Shown here in pieces: positions 19,964 through 29,388 of a stretch of DNA of 64,000 bases (position 1 is its first letter; every line of letters starts with the position of its first letter). The notes beneath the pieces were generated by a model. The model had not been told where the DNA came from. It saw only the letters and a program-made list of their open reading frames with translations, and did not search any database. Origin of the DNA: Vreelandella halophila. Its GTDB lineage: Bacteria > Pseudomonadota > Gammaproteobacteria > Pseudomonadales > Oleiphilaceae. The stretch spans positions 372,001-436,000 of the forward strand of contig NZ_WMEX01000002.1 of the NCBI RefSeq assembly GCF_009856365.1, in the 5' to 3' direction. The position numbers were made by a program, and so were the translations under genes.

Positions 19964-20694
19964 CAGACCCGACAGCGGAACCGGCAACCACCGGGGTCTC
20001 CGAAGCCGATGTGGCTGAGTACCTGGAGGCCAACCCGGATTTCTTCGAGCGTCATGAGCATCTCCTGCAGAAGCTGACACTTCCCCATGACAGCGGTCAG
20101 GCGATCTCGCTGGTGGAACGCCAGGTGCATCTGTTCCGCGAGCAGCGGGATGCCCTGCGTGAGGAACTGTCCGGCCTGATCGGCATTGCCCGGCAGAATG
20201 ACCAGCTGTTCACGCGCAGCAAGCGCCTGCTCATGGCGCTTCTGGATGCCCGTTCCGTGGAGGAGGTGGCAGCGATACTGGATGAGACCATCCGCGGTGA
20301 GTTCCAGCTTCAGAGTGCGAGCCTGACAGTGCTGACCGATGGTGAACCGCCCTCCCAGTGCGGTGCCGTGCGCTACCTTCAGCGGAACAGGGCCCGGGAG
20401 GTGTTCGGTGAGGTACTGGATGAAAGCCAGCCGCTTTTCGGCCGGCTGCGTGACAGCCACCGTGAGGCGTTGTTCTCCGCGCCGGAACGGGTGGGTTCAG
20501 CTGCGGTGATCCCGGTGCGCCGGGATGAGTGCGTCGGCCTGATCGCCATTGCCAGTGAGGACGAAGGGTATTTCCACAGCAGTATGGGGTCGCTGTTCAT
20601 GACCTACATCAGCGATACCCTTGGCCGGCTGCTTCCGCCGCTGCTGGCGCCGGAAGGCCGGATTGCCATGCCCGATGCGGAAGCCGGCCACTGA
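19960..20694 (+). CDS. DUF484 family protein
   Basis: A 244-residue protein of the DUF484 family with the typical opening [16 protein letters not shown] helical segment ([19 protein letters not shown]) then leads to a GAF-like C-terminal half. It is always found between dapF and xerC in this gene order. Function is not established; a GAF-like domain suggests ligand sensing. It has no membrane segments. Confidence 0.9.
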   Translation: MTDPTAEPATTGVSEADVAEYLEANPDFFERHEHLLQKLTLPHDSGQAISLVERQVHLFREQRDALREELSGLIGIARQNDQLFTRSKRLLMALLDARSVEEVAAILDETIRGEFQLQSASLTVLTDGEPPSQCGAVRYLQRNRAREVFGEVLDESQPLFGRLRDSHREALFSAPERVGSAAVIPVRRDECVGLIAIASEDEGYFHSSMGSLFMTYISDTLGRLLPPLLAPEGRIAMPDAEAGH

Positions 20695-20717
20695 CCCATC
20701 ACTCCGGGAGTTCCAGC

Positions 20718-21695
20718 ATGGCGTCCACTGATGCGTACGCGGAACGGATCCAGGCGGCTGAGGGGCTGCCAGAGCCGGTGCAACGCTTTCTGCGCTACAT
20801 GGCCTCGGAGAAACGCAGTGCCCAGCGGACCTGCGAGCACTACGGCCGGGATCTACGCAGGCTCTGCCAGTGGTGCGACAATCAGGAGCGTGACCCGGTT
20901 GCTCTTAACCAGGCCGAACTCCGCCGCTATGTCGCCGGCCTGGCCCGCGAGGGACGTTCCGGCCGCACCATCGCGCGCCATCTTTCCGCCATCCGGCGGT
21001 TCTACGGGTTCCTCATCCGTGAAGGACTGGTAGCCGACAACCCCGCTCTCGACATCCGCCCGCCGCGCAACCAGCGCCCACTGCCCGGCGTGATGGACGT
21101 GGACCAGCTGCACCATCTGCTGGAACAGTCTCCGGAGGATCCTCTGGAGATGCGGGATCTGGCCATGATCGAGCTGATGTATTCCTCAGGGCTGCGCCTG
21201 GCGGAGCTGGTGGCACTGAATGATGCCGACGTGGATCGCCGTGATGCCAGCGTCCGGGTGACCGGCAAGGGTGGCAAAACCCGCATCGTTCCCATTGGCC
21301 GCGCTGCCCTGGCGGCACTGGACCGCTGGCTGGAACAGCGCCCGGCACTGGCGCTGGCCAGTGAGTCGGCGGTATTCGTCAGCCGCAGAGGGCAACGTAT
21401 CCATCGCCGCACGGTACAGGCCCGCCTGCGGCGCTGGGGGCAGCGCTGCCACGCGGACCAGGGCCTGCATCCGCATCTGATGCGTCATTCCTTTGCCAGT
21501 CACATGCTGGAATCCAGTGGCGACCTGCGGGCCGTACAGGAATTGTTGGGACATTCGGATATAGCCACCACACAGATCTATACTCACCTGGACTTCCAGC
21601 ATCTGGCCCAGGTGTACGACAGCGCGCATCCGCGTGCGCGGCGGCGCAAGGCCGGTGACCGCGGAGCCAGGACGGAGCAGGGGCGGCATGAGTGA
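20718..21695 (+). CDS. xerC: Tyrosine recombinase XerC
   Basis: A 325-residue recombinase. It has a SAM-like N-terminal core-binding domain (about 15-105) and a catalytic domain. The catalytic set is visible: Arg in SSGLRLAEL (about 160), Lys in GKGGKTR, His/Arg in HLMRHSFASH (about 253-258), His in LGHSDIATT and the nucleophile in TQIYTHL (about 288). With XerD it resolves chromosome dimers at dif. It is the housekeeping gene of the dapF block, not an integron or phage integrase. Its end overlaps the next gene by 8 bases. Confidence 0.95.
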   Translation: MASTDAYAERIQAAEGLPEPVQRFLRYMASEKRSAQRTCEHYGRDLRRLCQWCDNQERDPVALNQAELRRYVAGLAREGRSGRTIARHLSAIRRFYGFLIREGLVADNPALDIRPPRNQRPLPGVMDVDQLHHLLEQSPEDPLEMRDLAMIELMYSSGLRLAELVALNDADVDRRDASVRVTGKGGKTRIVPIGRAALAALDRWLEQRPALALASESAVFVSRRGQRIHRRTVQARLRRWGQRCHADQGLHPHLMRHSFASHMLESSGDLRAVQELLGHSDIATTQIYTHLDFQHLAQVYDSAHPRARRRKAGDRGARTEQGRHE

Positions 21696-23403
21696 CCAGG
21701 ACTGGCGGCAGAAATACCTTGCCGCGCTGGAACAGCATGAGCAGGATGAAAAGCAGTGGCAGCAGCGCCAGAACAGTCTCCAGCGGCTTCTGGTCCGTGT
21801 CTCGCTGGTTGCCGAAGGGCAGGACGGCGAACTGGATCGGCTCCTTGGCGAGCTGCGGGAACTGGTCCGTGAAGGCGACCCTGATCCCGGCGCCCTCCGG
21901 CGCCTTCAGGATGCGCTGGAAACGCACGTTTCCGGCTTCGATGAGGAACGTCAGGCGGTTGTCAGCCGTCTCCAGCAAGCGCTGCAGGGTCTGATCGATC
22001 CGCTGCGTTCCCGTGCGGGACGCAATGAACGCCGTCAACTCAGGGCGCTGGAGCGCACGCCGGCAGACACTGTTGGGCGCTTCAACGCACTACCCGGGAT
22101 TCTGGAGCAGCTGGCGGAACTCCAGCAGCAGGTTCTTTCCGAGTCCGGGGACGCACAGAAGCGGGGCTCGTTCTGGCAGCGGGTTCTTGGTGGCGGAGCT
22201 GACGTCAGGGAAGAAGAGGCGACCGAAGCAGACTCTCCGGACAGTAACGCTGACGAGCCGGAGGACAGTGAGCTGGCTGCCGGGCTCGATCTGGACAGCG
22301 GTGAGCCACGGGCCGACGATGAGCAGCTCCGCAACCTCTGTGCCCGGCTTCTGCAGCTTCTGCGCCATATCCAGCAACATATCACACTGCCGGAACCGGC
22401 CCAGGAACGGATTGAAATCCTTCTGGAAAGGGTCCGTGCAAGCGAAAACTGGGGCCAGATCCAGGCGGTTCTGGATGAGGTCGTGCACCTTGTTGTGGCG
22501 GCCGTGGGCCGGGGGCAGCGGGAGTTTGAGCAGTTCCTGGCGGGTCTCGACCAGCGGCTGGTGCGGTTGCGCACCCAGTTTGAGACGGGGGCACTGGACT
22601 TCGGTCACTGGCAGGAAGTGTCCGAAGCGTTCGACCAGCGCATCGACCAGGAACTGGATGAGATGGGCAGCAGTGCCCTGGGAGCGACTGAACTCAGCGG
22701 GCTGCAGCAGGCGGTTCGTGATCACGTGGATCGCCTCAATGCCACACTGACGGAGTACCGTGAGGCTGATACGAAGCGGGAACAGGCCCTGCGGGAACAG
22801 GTTCAGGATCTACAGGAGAAGGTGACCGCCATGGAGGCCGAGTCCCGGGAAGTGCAGAAGGAACTCAGAAAGGAGCGGGAACGGGCGGCTACCGATATGC
22901 TGACCCAGCTGCCCAACCGTGAGGCGCTGGAGGAACGACTGGACCAGGAATACCGGCGCTGGCACCGCTATCGTGAGCCAACGAGTCTGGCCATCATCGA
23001 CATCGACTGGTTCAAGGGCATCAACGATACTTACGGGCACCTGGCCGGCGACAAGGTCCTGCAGCTTCTGGCCCGCTCCCTGCGGGAGAACCTGCGTGAG
23101 ACGGACTACATCGCGCGCTACGGTGGCGAGGAGTTCATCATTCTGCTCCCGGCAACGCCGCTGGAGACCGCTGTTACCGTGCTGGATAAGCTGCGTGAAC
23201 GGATCCAGGCGCTGCCGTTCCATTTCCGGCATGAACGGGTTGAGGTGACCTTCTCCGGTGGCGTGACCGGCTTCATGGAGGTTGATGGCCCGGACCAGCT
23301 GCTGGATATGGCGGACCGTGCCCTGTATCGCGCCAAGGAGCAGGGCCGTAATCGCGTCATTCCCGCTGCCGAGCAGGACAAACGCTCGGGAGGAGGGCGC
23401 TGA
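21688..23403 (+). CDS. Diguanylate cyclase with long N-terminal coiled-coil
   Basis: A 571-residue protein. Residues 1-420 are acidic and helical with Gln/Glu/Arg-rich coiled-coil stretches and no membrane segment. Residues about 425-565 are a GGDEF domain with intact RYGGEEF. An inhibitory I-site RETD lies five residues before the motif, so the cyclase looks active and product-inhibited. It makes c-di-GMP from two GTP. The start MSDQDWRQ overlaps the xerC stop by 8 bases and is preferred over an upstream in-frame ATG. The stop overlaps the next kinase gene (TGATG), so the two are probably co-expressed. Confidence 0.9.
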   Translation: MSDQDWRQKYLAALEQHEQDEKQWQQRQNSLQRLLVRVSLVAEGQDGELDRLLGELRELVREGDPDPGALRRLQDALETHVSGFDEERQAVVSRLQQALQGLIDPLRSRAGRNERRQLRALERTPADTVGRFNALPGILEQLAELQQQVLSESGDAQKRGSFWQRVLGGGADVREEEATEADSPDSNADEPEDSELAAGLDLDSGEPRADDEQLRNLCARLLQLLRHIQQHITLPEPAQERIEILLERVRASENWGQIQAVLDEVVHLVVAAVGRGQREFEQFLAGLDQRLVRLRTQFETGALDFGHWQEVSEAFDQRIDQELDEMGSSALGATELSGLQQAVRDHVDRLNATLTEYREADTKREQALREQVQDLQEKVTAMEAESREVQKELRKERERAATDMLTQLPNREALEERLDQEYRRWHRYREPTSLAIIDIDWFKGINDTYGHLAGDKVLQLLARSLRENLRETDYIARYGGEEFIILLPATPLETAVTVLDKLRERIQALPFHFRHERVEVTFSGGVTGFMEVDGPDQLLDMADRALYRAKEQGRNRVIPAAEQDKRSGGGR

Positions 23404-26400
23404 TGCGGCTGCTGGTGGTTTTTGCGGCGTTACTGGCGCTGGTCATCCCGGTGGCGGGGCAGGCCATCCCGTTCCCGGCGACCGATAACCTGCCCGAACT
23501 CAGTGTGGACCAGAAGCTCTGGCTGCAGGACAAGGAACGCATCCGCCTGGGCATTCCCTCGGGCCGTCCGCCGCTGGCCTACCGCAATGAATTTGGTCGG
23601 GTCCTGGGCACCGAATCCGGCTATGCCCGGCTTCTTGAGCGCAAGCTGGGGACCCGTGTGGAAATGGTCGGCGGCAACCCCCTGCTTCTTGAACGCATGC
23701 TGGCCCAGGGCCAGATCGACGCGATCAGCATGCGCTTCGCCAATCGCTCAACCGGCAAGTACCGGTTCACCCGCCCCTACATGCAGGTGCGCTACGGCAT
23801 CTATGCCCGCCGGGACAACGCCAGCATCAGCCGGCTTGGCAGCCTGGAAGACAAACGCGTGGTCTTTCTGGACGGTGACCGCTACCCATTCCAGCTCCTC
23901 GACCGCATCCCCTCGTTCACGCCCCTGGCAGCGCTGACGCTGAGTGAGGCCATGGACATGCTGCGCAGTGAGGAAGCGGATGCACTGCTCGCTCCCGTTC
24001 CGGTGGGGGATCAGTATCTGGAGAACAACGACCTGCGCGTTATCCAGAGGGTGCAGGTCATGGAGGAGCGCCCCTTGCCCATGTCCTACGCCGTCCCCTT
24101 CGAGGAAGGAAAGTTGCGGGGCATTCTGGATGCGGCCATTGATTCGATGACCACCCTGGAGCACCGCAATATCCAGGGGGCCTGGATCGGCCATGAGGAG
24201 ATTTTCGGGGACACCGAGGAAGAGGTGGTGCTCACTGCGAATGAACGCCAGTGGCTGAAGGACAACCCGGAACTGAAAGTGGCCATGCGGACCGGTTGGC
24301 CCCCGGTTGAGTTCCGGGGCGAGAGCAAACTGGAAGGCGTGATTCCCGATCTTCTGTCACTGATCGAGGCGGAGCTTGATTACGAGTTTGAGCGGGTGCC
24401 GGTTCCCTCCGGCGAGACGGTGGATTCGATGCTCGCTGATGGGACAGTGGATGTGGTACCCGCACTTCCGCGCACACCGGATCGCCAGGACGAGCACCTG
24501 TTCACGCGCAGCTATCTCAGTCTGCCGGTGGCCATCGTGGTGCGTGATGACCACAGCTTTGTGGGCGATCTCTCCGAGCTCGATGACAGTGATCGGGTCG
24601 GTGTGGTCCAGGGCATGGCCGCCGGAGAATACCTCAACCGACACCACTCGGCTCTGGATATCACGGAAGTGACCTCCATCGAGCAGGGGCTGCGCCGTGT
24701 GGCCAATAACGAGCTGGATGTGATGATCACTCATATCCCTGGTGTCAGCTACAACGTCTCCCGTCTCGGTCTGGATAATCTCCGGATTACCAGCATCGCG
24801 CCTTTCCAGTACGATCTAAGGCTGGCCGTAAAGGCGGAATACCCGCAACTGGTGGGGATTCTGGGTAAGGCCCTGAGCCGCATTGACCGTTCGGCCCTGG
24901 ATGAGGTCTACAACCGCTGGATCAAACTCGACGTGGAACAGCAGGCGGACTATACCGTGGTCCGTCGGGTGGGGATCATCGCCCTGCTGGTGCTGGCTGC
25001 TTTCTTCTACTGGAACCGCAAGCTCTCCCGGGAAGTGGGTGAACGGGTACGTTCCGAACAGGCCCTGAAGCGCAGCGAGGAGGAACTGCTCGACGCCAAG
25101 CAGCGGGCCGAGGACCTGGCGGACCAGGCCGAGGAGGCGAACCGCGCCAAGAGCGAGTTCCTGGCCAACATGTCCCATGAGATCCGCACCCCCATGAATG
25201 CGGTCATCGGCTACACGGAACTGCTTGAGCGCACCATTACCGACGAGCGCCAGCGCGGCTACCTGGAGTCCATCAAGGCCGGCAGCCGCAGTCTGTTGAC
25301 GCTGATCAACGACATCCTGGACCTGTCGCGCGTGGAGGCGGGCAAGATGCGGCTTGAGTACGGGCCACTGGATCTCAGCCGGCTGCTGGAGGATGTGCGC
25401 CATATCTTCACGATCCGGGCTCGCGAGAAAGGGCTGGAACTGGTCTTTGAAATGGACGAGAACATGCCGCCGGTGATGGTCCTGGATGAAACCCGCCTGC
25501 GCCAGGTGCTGTTCAACCTGGTGGGTAATGCCATCAAGTTCACCGACCATGGTGAAGTCCGGGTGCGTGTGGCCTGGAAGGAGAGCGAGGCCCCCGAGCT
25601 GTGCATCGAGGTGGTCGACACCGGCATCGGCATTCCCGAGGAGCAGCAGGAGCGGATCTTTGAGGCCTTTGAGCAGCAGGCCGGGCAGAGCAGTCGACTA
25701 TACGGCGGCACCGGTCTGGGACTGGCAATCAGCCGCAAGCTGGTCGAGATGATGAACGGTGAGCTCAGCGTGCGCAGCCAGCCCGGTGAGGGCACGACCT
25801 TCCGCGTGCATCTGCGTGATGTGGAAACAGCGCTGGCCGCACCGGATGTGAATGATGAGACGCTGGCGGTACGTTATCGCTTCAGTTGCAGCCGGGTCCT
25901 GATCGTGGATGACAACCCGGTGAACCGCCAGCTGGTGCGGGATGTGCTTGAGCCCGAAGGGCTTGCGGTTGAAGAGGCTGAGAATGGTGTTCAGGCGCTG
26001 GAGAAGGCGCGTGCTTCCCGTCCGGACCTGGTGCTGATGGATATCCGCATGCCTGAGATGGACGGGTTTGCGGCGCTTCGGGCCTTTGGCGAGGATCGCA
26101 AGCTCAGTGATATCCCGATCGTGGCGCTTACTGCTTCGGTCATGACCAGCGAGGCCGCGCGCATCCGCGAGGCCGGATTTGATGGCTATCTGCACAAACC
26201 CGTGAGCCGGGAGATCCTGCTCGGGGAGCTGGCGGATTACCTCACCCATGAACGCATTGATCTGGAACAGACGGATGAGGGGAGTGAGCCGGAGAATCTG
26301 ACAGCCTGGAGCGACCTCAGCGAGGAGCAGCAGAAGCGGGTGATGCGCGCGCTGCGTTATTCCCTGATCCCGCAGGCCACGTCTCTGGTCGACAGCGGCG

Positions 26401-26582
26401 ACCCGGAGGCGCTCCAGGCGTTTGCCGAAGAACTGCAGTCACAGGCGCGGGACCAGGGCGTTGAGGAGCTGGTGGCCTTCGCCGATCAGCTGGCGGAGGC
26501 CGTGGCCGGCTTCGAATTGGACCGGGTGCAGCAGCTGCTGGAACAGTTCGCGGGGGAGGCTTTTCTGCCGGAACCGGAGTAG
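23403..26582 (+). CDS. Hybrid sensor histidine kinase with two periplasmic binding domains
   Basis: A 1059-residue BvgS/EvgS-like kinase. A signal peptide (1-22) precedes two SBP_bac_3 domains (about 45-270 and 285-510). A membrane segment follows (about 520-537, IIALLVLAAFFYW), then a coiled linker. HisKA has NMSHEIRTPMN (His about 590). The HATPase has N-box NLVGNAIKF, DTGIGIP and TGLGLAISR, and the receiver is at about 830-950 (VLMDIRMPEMDG). The C-terminal 100 residues are helical and Hpt-like but lack a phospho-accepting histidine. It would sense a small periplasmic solute. No partner response regulator is adjacent. Confidence 0.9.
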   Translation: MRLLVVFAALLALVIPVAGQAIPFPATDNLPELSVDQKLWLQDKERIRLGIPSGRPPLAYRNEFGRVLGTESGYARLLERKLGTRVEMVGGNPLLLERMLAQGQIDAISMRFANRSTGKYRFTRPYMQVRYGIYARRDNASISRLGSLEDKRVVFLDGDRYPFQLLDRIPSFTPLAALTLSEAMDMLRSEEADALLAPVPVGDQYLENNDLRVIQRVQVMEERPLPMSYAVPFEEGKLRGILDAAIDSMTTLEHRNIQGAWIGHEEIFGDTEEEVVLTANERQWLKDNPELKVAMRTGWPPVEFRGESKLEGVIPDLLSLIEAELDYEFERVPVPSGETVDSMLADGTVDVVPALPRTPDRQDEHLFTRSYLSLPVAIVVRDDHSFVGDLSELDDSDRVGVVQGMAAGEYLNRHHSALDITEVTSIEQGLRRVANNELDVMITHIPGVSYNVSRLGLDNLRITSIAPFQYDLRLAVKAEYPQLVGILGKALSRIDRSALDEVYNRWIKLDVEQQADYTVVRRVGIIALLVLAAFFYWNRKLSREVGERVRSEQALKRSEEELLDAKQRAEDLADQAEEANRAKSEFLANMSHEIRTPMNAVIGYTELLERTITDERQRGYLESIKAGSRSLLTLINDILDLSRVEAGKMRLEYGPLDLSRLLEDVRHIFTIRAREKGLELVFEMDENMPPVMVLDETRLRQVLFNLVGNAIKFTDHGEVRVRVAWKESEAPELCIEVVDTGIGIPEEQQERIFEAFEQQAGQSSRLYGGTGLGLAISRKLVEMMNGELSVRSQPGEGTTFRVHLRDVETALAAPDVNDETLAVRYRFSCSRVLIVDDNPVNRQLVRDVLEPEGLAVEEAENGVQALEKARASRPDLVLMDIRMPEMDGFAALRAFGEDRKLSDIPIVALTASVMTSEAARIREAGFDGYLHKPVSREILLGELADYLTHERIDLEQTDEGSEPENLTAWSDLSEEQQKRVMRALRYSLIPQATSLVDSGDPEALQAFAEELQSQARDQGVEELVAFADQLAEAVAGFELDRVQQLLEQFAGEAFLPEPE

Positions 26583-26588
26583 GGCTGT

Positions 26589-26966
26589 TCAGAGGCAGTC
26601 GTACTGGTATTGGCGGTCGAAGGCGACGGACACCATATGAACGCCCCGCCGGGACAGATCCTCCACCAGGTCCCGGTTGGTGAGTATGCGGCTGCAGATG
26701 TGATGGATACGCTCCTGGCGCTGCTCGCGGCGGCTGAGGTTGTCGCCCTCAAAGTCCAGAAGCAGATAGGTCTTGGGGTGTCCATCCTCGGGGACTGTGG
26801 CCTGCTCGTAGCCCTCATAGCTGGCATGTACCTGCTTCAGGGTCGAGGCCAGGCGGTCCTCGAGACGCTCGCTGGCGCCAGCCATCGCAGCCGGGGTGAG
26901 CAGCAGCGTGGTTGCCAGAACGGTGAGCCAGTATCCTGTCGAAACTCGTAGCATCATCGCATTCAA
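26589..26966 (-). CDS. Small secreted protein of unknown function
   Basis: A 125-residue protein with a signal peptide (about 1-29, ending AAMAGA). The mature part is charged, containing a YLLLDFEGDNL strand and two cysteines that could pair in the periplasm. No family is recognised. It is convergent with the hybrid kinase, separated by 6 bases. The start could be Met1 or Met4. Codon use resembles the neighbours. Confidence 0.65.
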   Translation of the reverse strand: MNAMMLRVSTGYWLTVLATTLLLTPAAMAGASERLEDRLASTLKQVHASYEGYEQATVPEDGHPKTYLLLDFEGDNLSRREQRQERIHHICSRILTNRDLVEDLSRRGVHMVSVAFDRQYQYDCL

Positions 26967-26984
26967 CGTAACAGAACGTAACAG
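26965..26984. repeat. Tandem 10-bp repeat (AACGTAACAG x2)
   Basis: Two perfect adjacent copies of AACGTAACAG lie at the start of the minus-strand small secreted protein gene. The one-helical-turn spacing would suit a regulator binding site, but two copies may be chance. Confidence 0.4.
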
Positions 26985-27125
26985 CTGTATTATCCTCGGC
27001 TGTTCCGGATAATGCAGCCGGTTTGACAGCTTTTTAATATTCCAGCGTTCGCTCTGCTACAGCGCTCACAGGCGTCATGTGCGCTATGCTGTGAAACAGA
27101 CGCAGGCAAACGACGGGCAAATGCT

Positions 27126-27686
27126 ATGTATCAACTGGTGTTTCGCGGGGAGTGGGAAGCAGGCCTCGACGAACAGTCGGCGCGGGAACGGGCCAGGGGG
27201 TTGTTCAAGGCCAATGATGCCCAGCTGGAGAAGATGTTCTCCGGTGAGCGCGTGGTGATCAGGAACCGGCTTGATGAGGCCACGGCGCACAAGTATCAGG
27301 CCGCCATGAAGAAGAACGGGCTGGTGGCGCATATTGAGCCCATGCAGCAGGCCGGGGCGGTGGAGCAACCACAAGCCCGCTCGAATGAGGGCCGTGACCC
27401 ATCGCCTGCAGGCGGCGATGTGGCCGTGGAACCGGGTGACCGGCTGCCGGTGGCGGGTGAGAAGGTGGATTCCATTCTGGCCGGCTCGGATCTCAGCCTG
27501 GGCGCTCCGGGCGAGCGGCTGGGGGACACACGGGAGGAACCGGAACCCGTGTTCGAGCACCTGGATGAATGGTCGGTGGCGCCGCCCGGCGAGGATCTCG
27601 GAGCTGAAGAGGAAAAGCCCGAGCCGCCGGCGCCGGATGTTTCCCATCTGTCACTGGCTGATGAACCAAAGGCGGGCAACGGATGA
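27126..27686 (+). CDS. Protein with small N-terminal alpha/beta domain and disordered tail
   Basis: A 186-residue acidic protein. Residues 1-75 form a compact domain (MYQLVFRGEW, FKANDAQLEKMFSGERV, DEATAHKYQAAMKKNGL) of a kind seen at the N-terminus of many uncharacterised gammaproteobacterial proteins. The remainder is rich in Pro, Glu, Gly and Ala and probably disordered. There is no signal or membrane segment. Function unknown. It is followed 49 bases later by the DUF6165 gene. Confidence 0.7.
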   Translation: MYQLVFRGEWEAGLDEQSARERARGLFKANDAQLEKMFSGERVVIRNRLDEATAHKYQAAMKKNGLVAHIEPMQQAGAVEQPQARSNEGRDPSPAGGDVAVEPGDRLPVAGEKVDSILAGSDLSLGAPGERLGDTREEPEPVFEHLDEWSVAPPGEDLGAEEEKPEPPAPDVSHLSLADEPKAGNG

Positions 27687-27735
27687 TAGACTGCTGCGCT
27701 CGATTTCATGCCATCAGGGGTGCGACAGAACGCCA

Positions 27736-28134
27736 ATGACTGACACGATCCGGATACCGGTTTCCTTTGGTGAAGTACTGGATAAGATCACCATCCTCGA
27801 GATCAAGTCTGAGCGCATCGAGGATGCGGACAAGCTCCAACACGTGCACACGGAACTCGAAGCATTGAGCCAGCACTGGCAGGAGGCTATTACGGAGCCC
27901 GACCGTGTTGCTGCGGAGCGCCGGGAGCTGAAGGCGGTCAACGAGAAACTCTGGGAGATTGAGGACGCTATCCGGGAAGAGGAGGCTGCGGGGCGCTTCG
28001 GTGAGCGCTTTATTGAGCTGGCCCGCTCGGTCTATTTCACCAACGACGAGCGCGCGGCGCTCAAGAAACGGGTCAACCTCACCCTGGGGTCACGTTTCGT
28101 GGAAGAGAAATCCTATCGCGATTACAGCCGCTGA
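27736..28134 (+). CDS. DUF6165 family protein
   Basis: A 132-residue soluble protein matching the DUF6165 pattern: VSFGEVLDKITILEIKSERI at the start, a helical middle with NEKLWEIEDAIR, and YFTNDERAALKKRVN near the end. The family is usually encoded among LPS-core genes, as here, next to a GT9 transferase. Its function is unknown. The start MTDTIRIP is set by homology and by the short gap after the upstream gene; a longer upstream reading frame is not real. Confidence 0.85.
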   Translation: MTDTIRIPVSFGEVLDKITILEIKSERIEDADKLQHVHTELEALSQHWQEAITEPDRVAAERRELKAVNEKLWEIEDAIREEEAAGRFGERFIELARSVYFTNDERAALKKRVNLTLGSRFVEEKSYRDYSR

Positions 28135-28141
28135 TGGAGGC

Positions 28142-29209
28142 TCAGGCACTCTGACGGCGCCGGGCCATCCAGTGGTCAAGCATGGCGGTGGCGTCGTCAA
28201 CGGTTATCAGTTCCATGGCGCCGTTGAACTCTGCCTTGGCACCCCAGCGGGCGCTCTCGACCCGCTTGCCGGTAAAGCGCTCCAATGCCTGAGGGTAACG
28301 GTTAACGCACCACTCAATTGAGTTATAGGGACCTGAGCGGTATGGATTGGAGCTGGCAAAGAGCCCCAGAACGTCGGTGCCCATGGCGTTGGCGATATGC
28401 GCCGGTCCGGTATCCGGGGCAATGACAAGATCCGCCCGGGCCATGAGGGCCGCGAGCTGTTTCAGGGTGTCCTGCCCGCAGAGGTTGAGCACCTCTTCCT
28501 GCATTGCCTCTTCGATCGCCTGACAGTACTGCCGGTCCTGTTCCGAAGGACCACCGACCAGGATGATGCGCACCCCGTACTGGTGTACCGCGTAATCCGC
28601 CAGCGCCGCATACCGCTGTGTAGGCCAGTTCCTGAGCTCATGGCTGGCAACGGGGCTGATCACCAGGTTCGGGCGGGCAGGGTCCAGTACACGGTCCGCA
28701 AATGCGTTGTCCGTTTCGGCAACCGGGAGGTGCCACTCGGGTTCCGCTGGTTTGAGCCCCAGGGCCGTAGGGAAGCTGGCCAGGCAGTCAAGCACGTGCT
28801 GCCCGCTTCTTCTGGGTATACGCTGGTTGATGAACAGGCCGTGGAGGTCCTTGCTGCGCTCGCGGTCGTAGCCAACCCGGGTGCTCGCTGGCACAAGCAG
28901 GGCTGCAATATTGGCGCGCAGTGCCACCTGCATGTGGAACAGTACATCAAACCGCCGGCCCCGCAGCTGACGCCAGAGGTCAATGTAACCACGCAGACCG
29001 GCGCTCTTGTCGAATACAATAAACTCGACACCGGGCAGCCCCTCGAGCAGGCGCGCCTCCATCTTACCGATGATCCAGGTGATGCGTACGCCGGGCATCT
29101 GTTTCTGCAGGCTGTGTATGACCGGCAGTACATGCGTGACGTCGCCGATCGCGGAAAGGCGGAGGATGCAGATGGAGTTGACGGATGTGCCGGATGAATC
29201 ATTCAGCAT
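28142..29209 (-). CDS. Glycosyltransferase family 9 (heptosyltransferase-like)
   Basis: A 355-residue GT9 protein. It has the N-terminal ILRLSAIGDVTHVLPV segment and the C-terminal DLVIAPDTGPAHIANAMG donor-binding motif of WaaC/WaaF-type ADP-heptose transferases. It would add a heptose or related sugar to the LPS inner core on the cytoplasmic face. It is convergent with the DUF6165 gene and divergent from the Kdo kinase gene. Confidence 0.9.
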   Translation of the reverse strand: MLNDSSGTSVNSICILRLSAIGDVTHVLPVIHSLQKQMPGVRITWIIGKMEARLLEGLPGVEFIVFDKSAGLRGYIDLWRQLRGRRFDVLFHMQVALRANIAALLVPASTRVGYDRERSKDLHGLFINQRIPRRSGQHVLDCLASFPTALGLKPAEPEWHLPVAETDNAFADRVLDPARPNLVISPVASHELRNWPTQRYAALADYAVHQYGVRIILVGGPSEQDRQYCQAIEEAMQEEVLNLCGQDTLKQLAALMARADLVIAPDTGPAHIANAMGTDVLGLFASSNPYRSGPYNSIEWCVNRYPQALERFTGKRVESARWGAKAEFNGAMELITVDDATAMLDHWMARRRQSA

Positions 29210-29388
29210 GGATTAGGTCGGACTGGCCCGGGTTGGAGTCGTCTGATTGTTGCTTGCTAGAATGCCGCAGGCAGCGGGCGCACCATCACCCATCTGCATC
29301 AACGAAGGCATATCATAACGCAGTATGCCTGTGACGTCCCATTTCCCGCAGCAAATCGACGCGAGCGAATCCGATCAGAGCAGCCCCG

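Noticed and set aside
20718..21695. Tyrosine recombinase as a sign of an integrative element
   Set aside because: The protein is XerC in its usual dapF-DUF484-xerC place; no attachment repeats or phage genes flank it.
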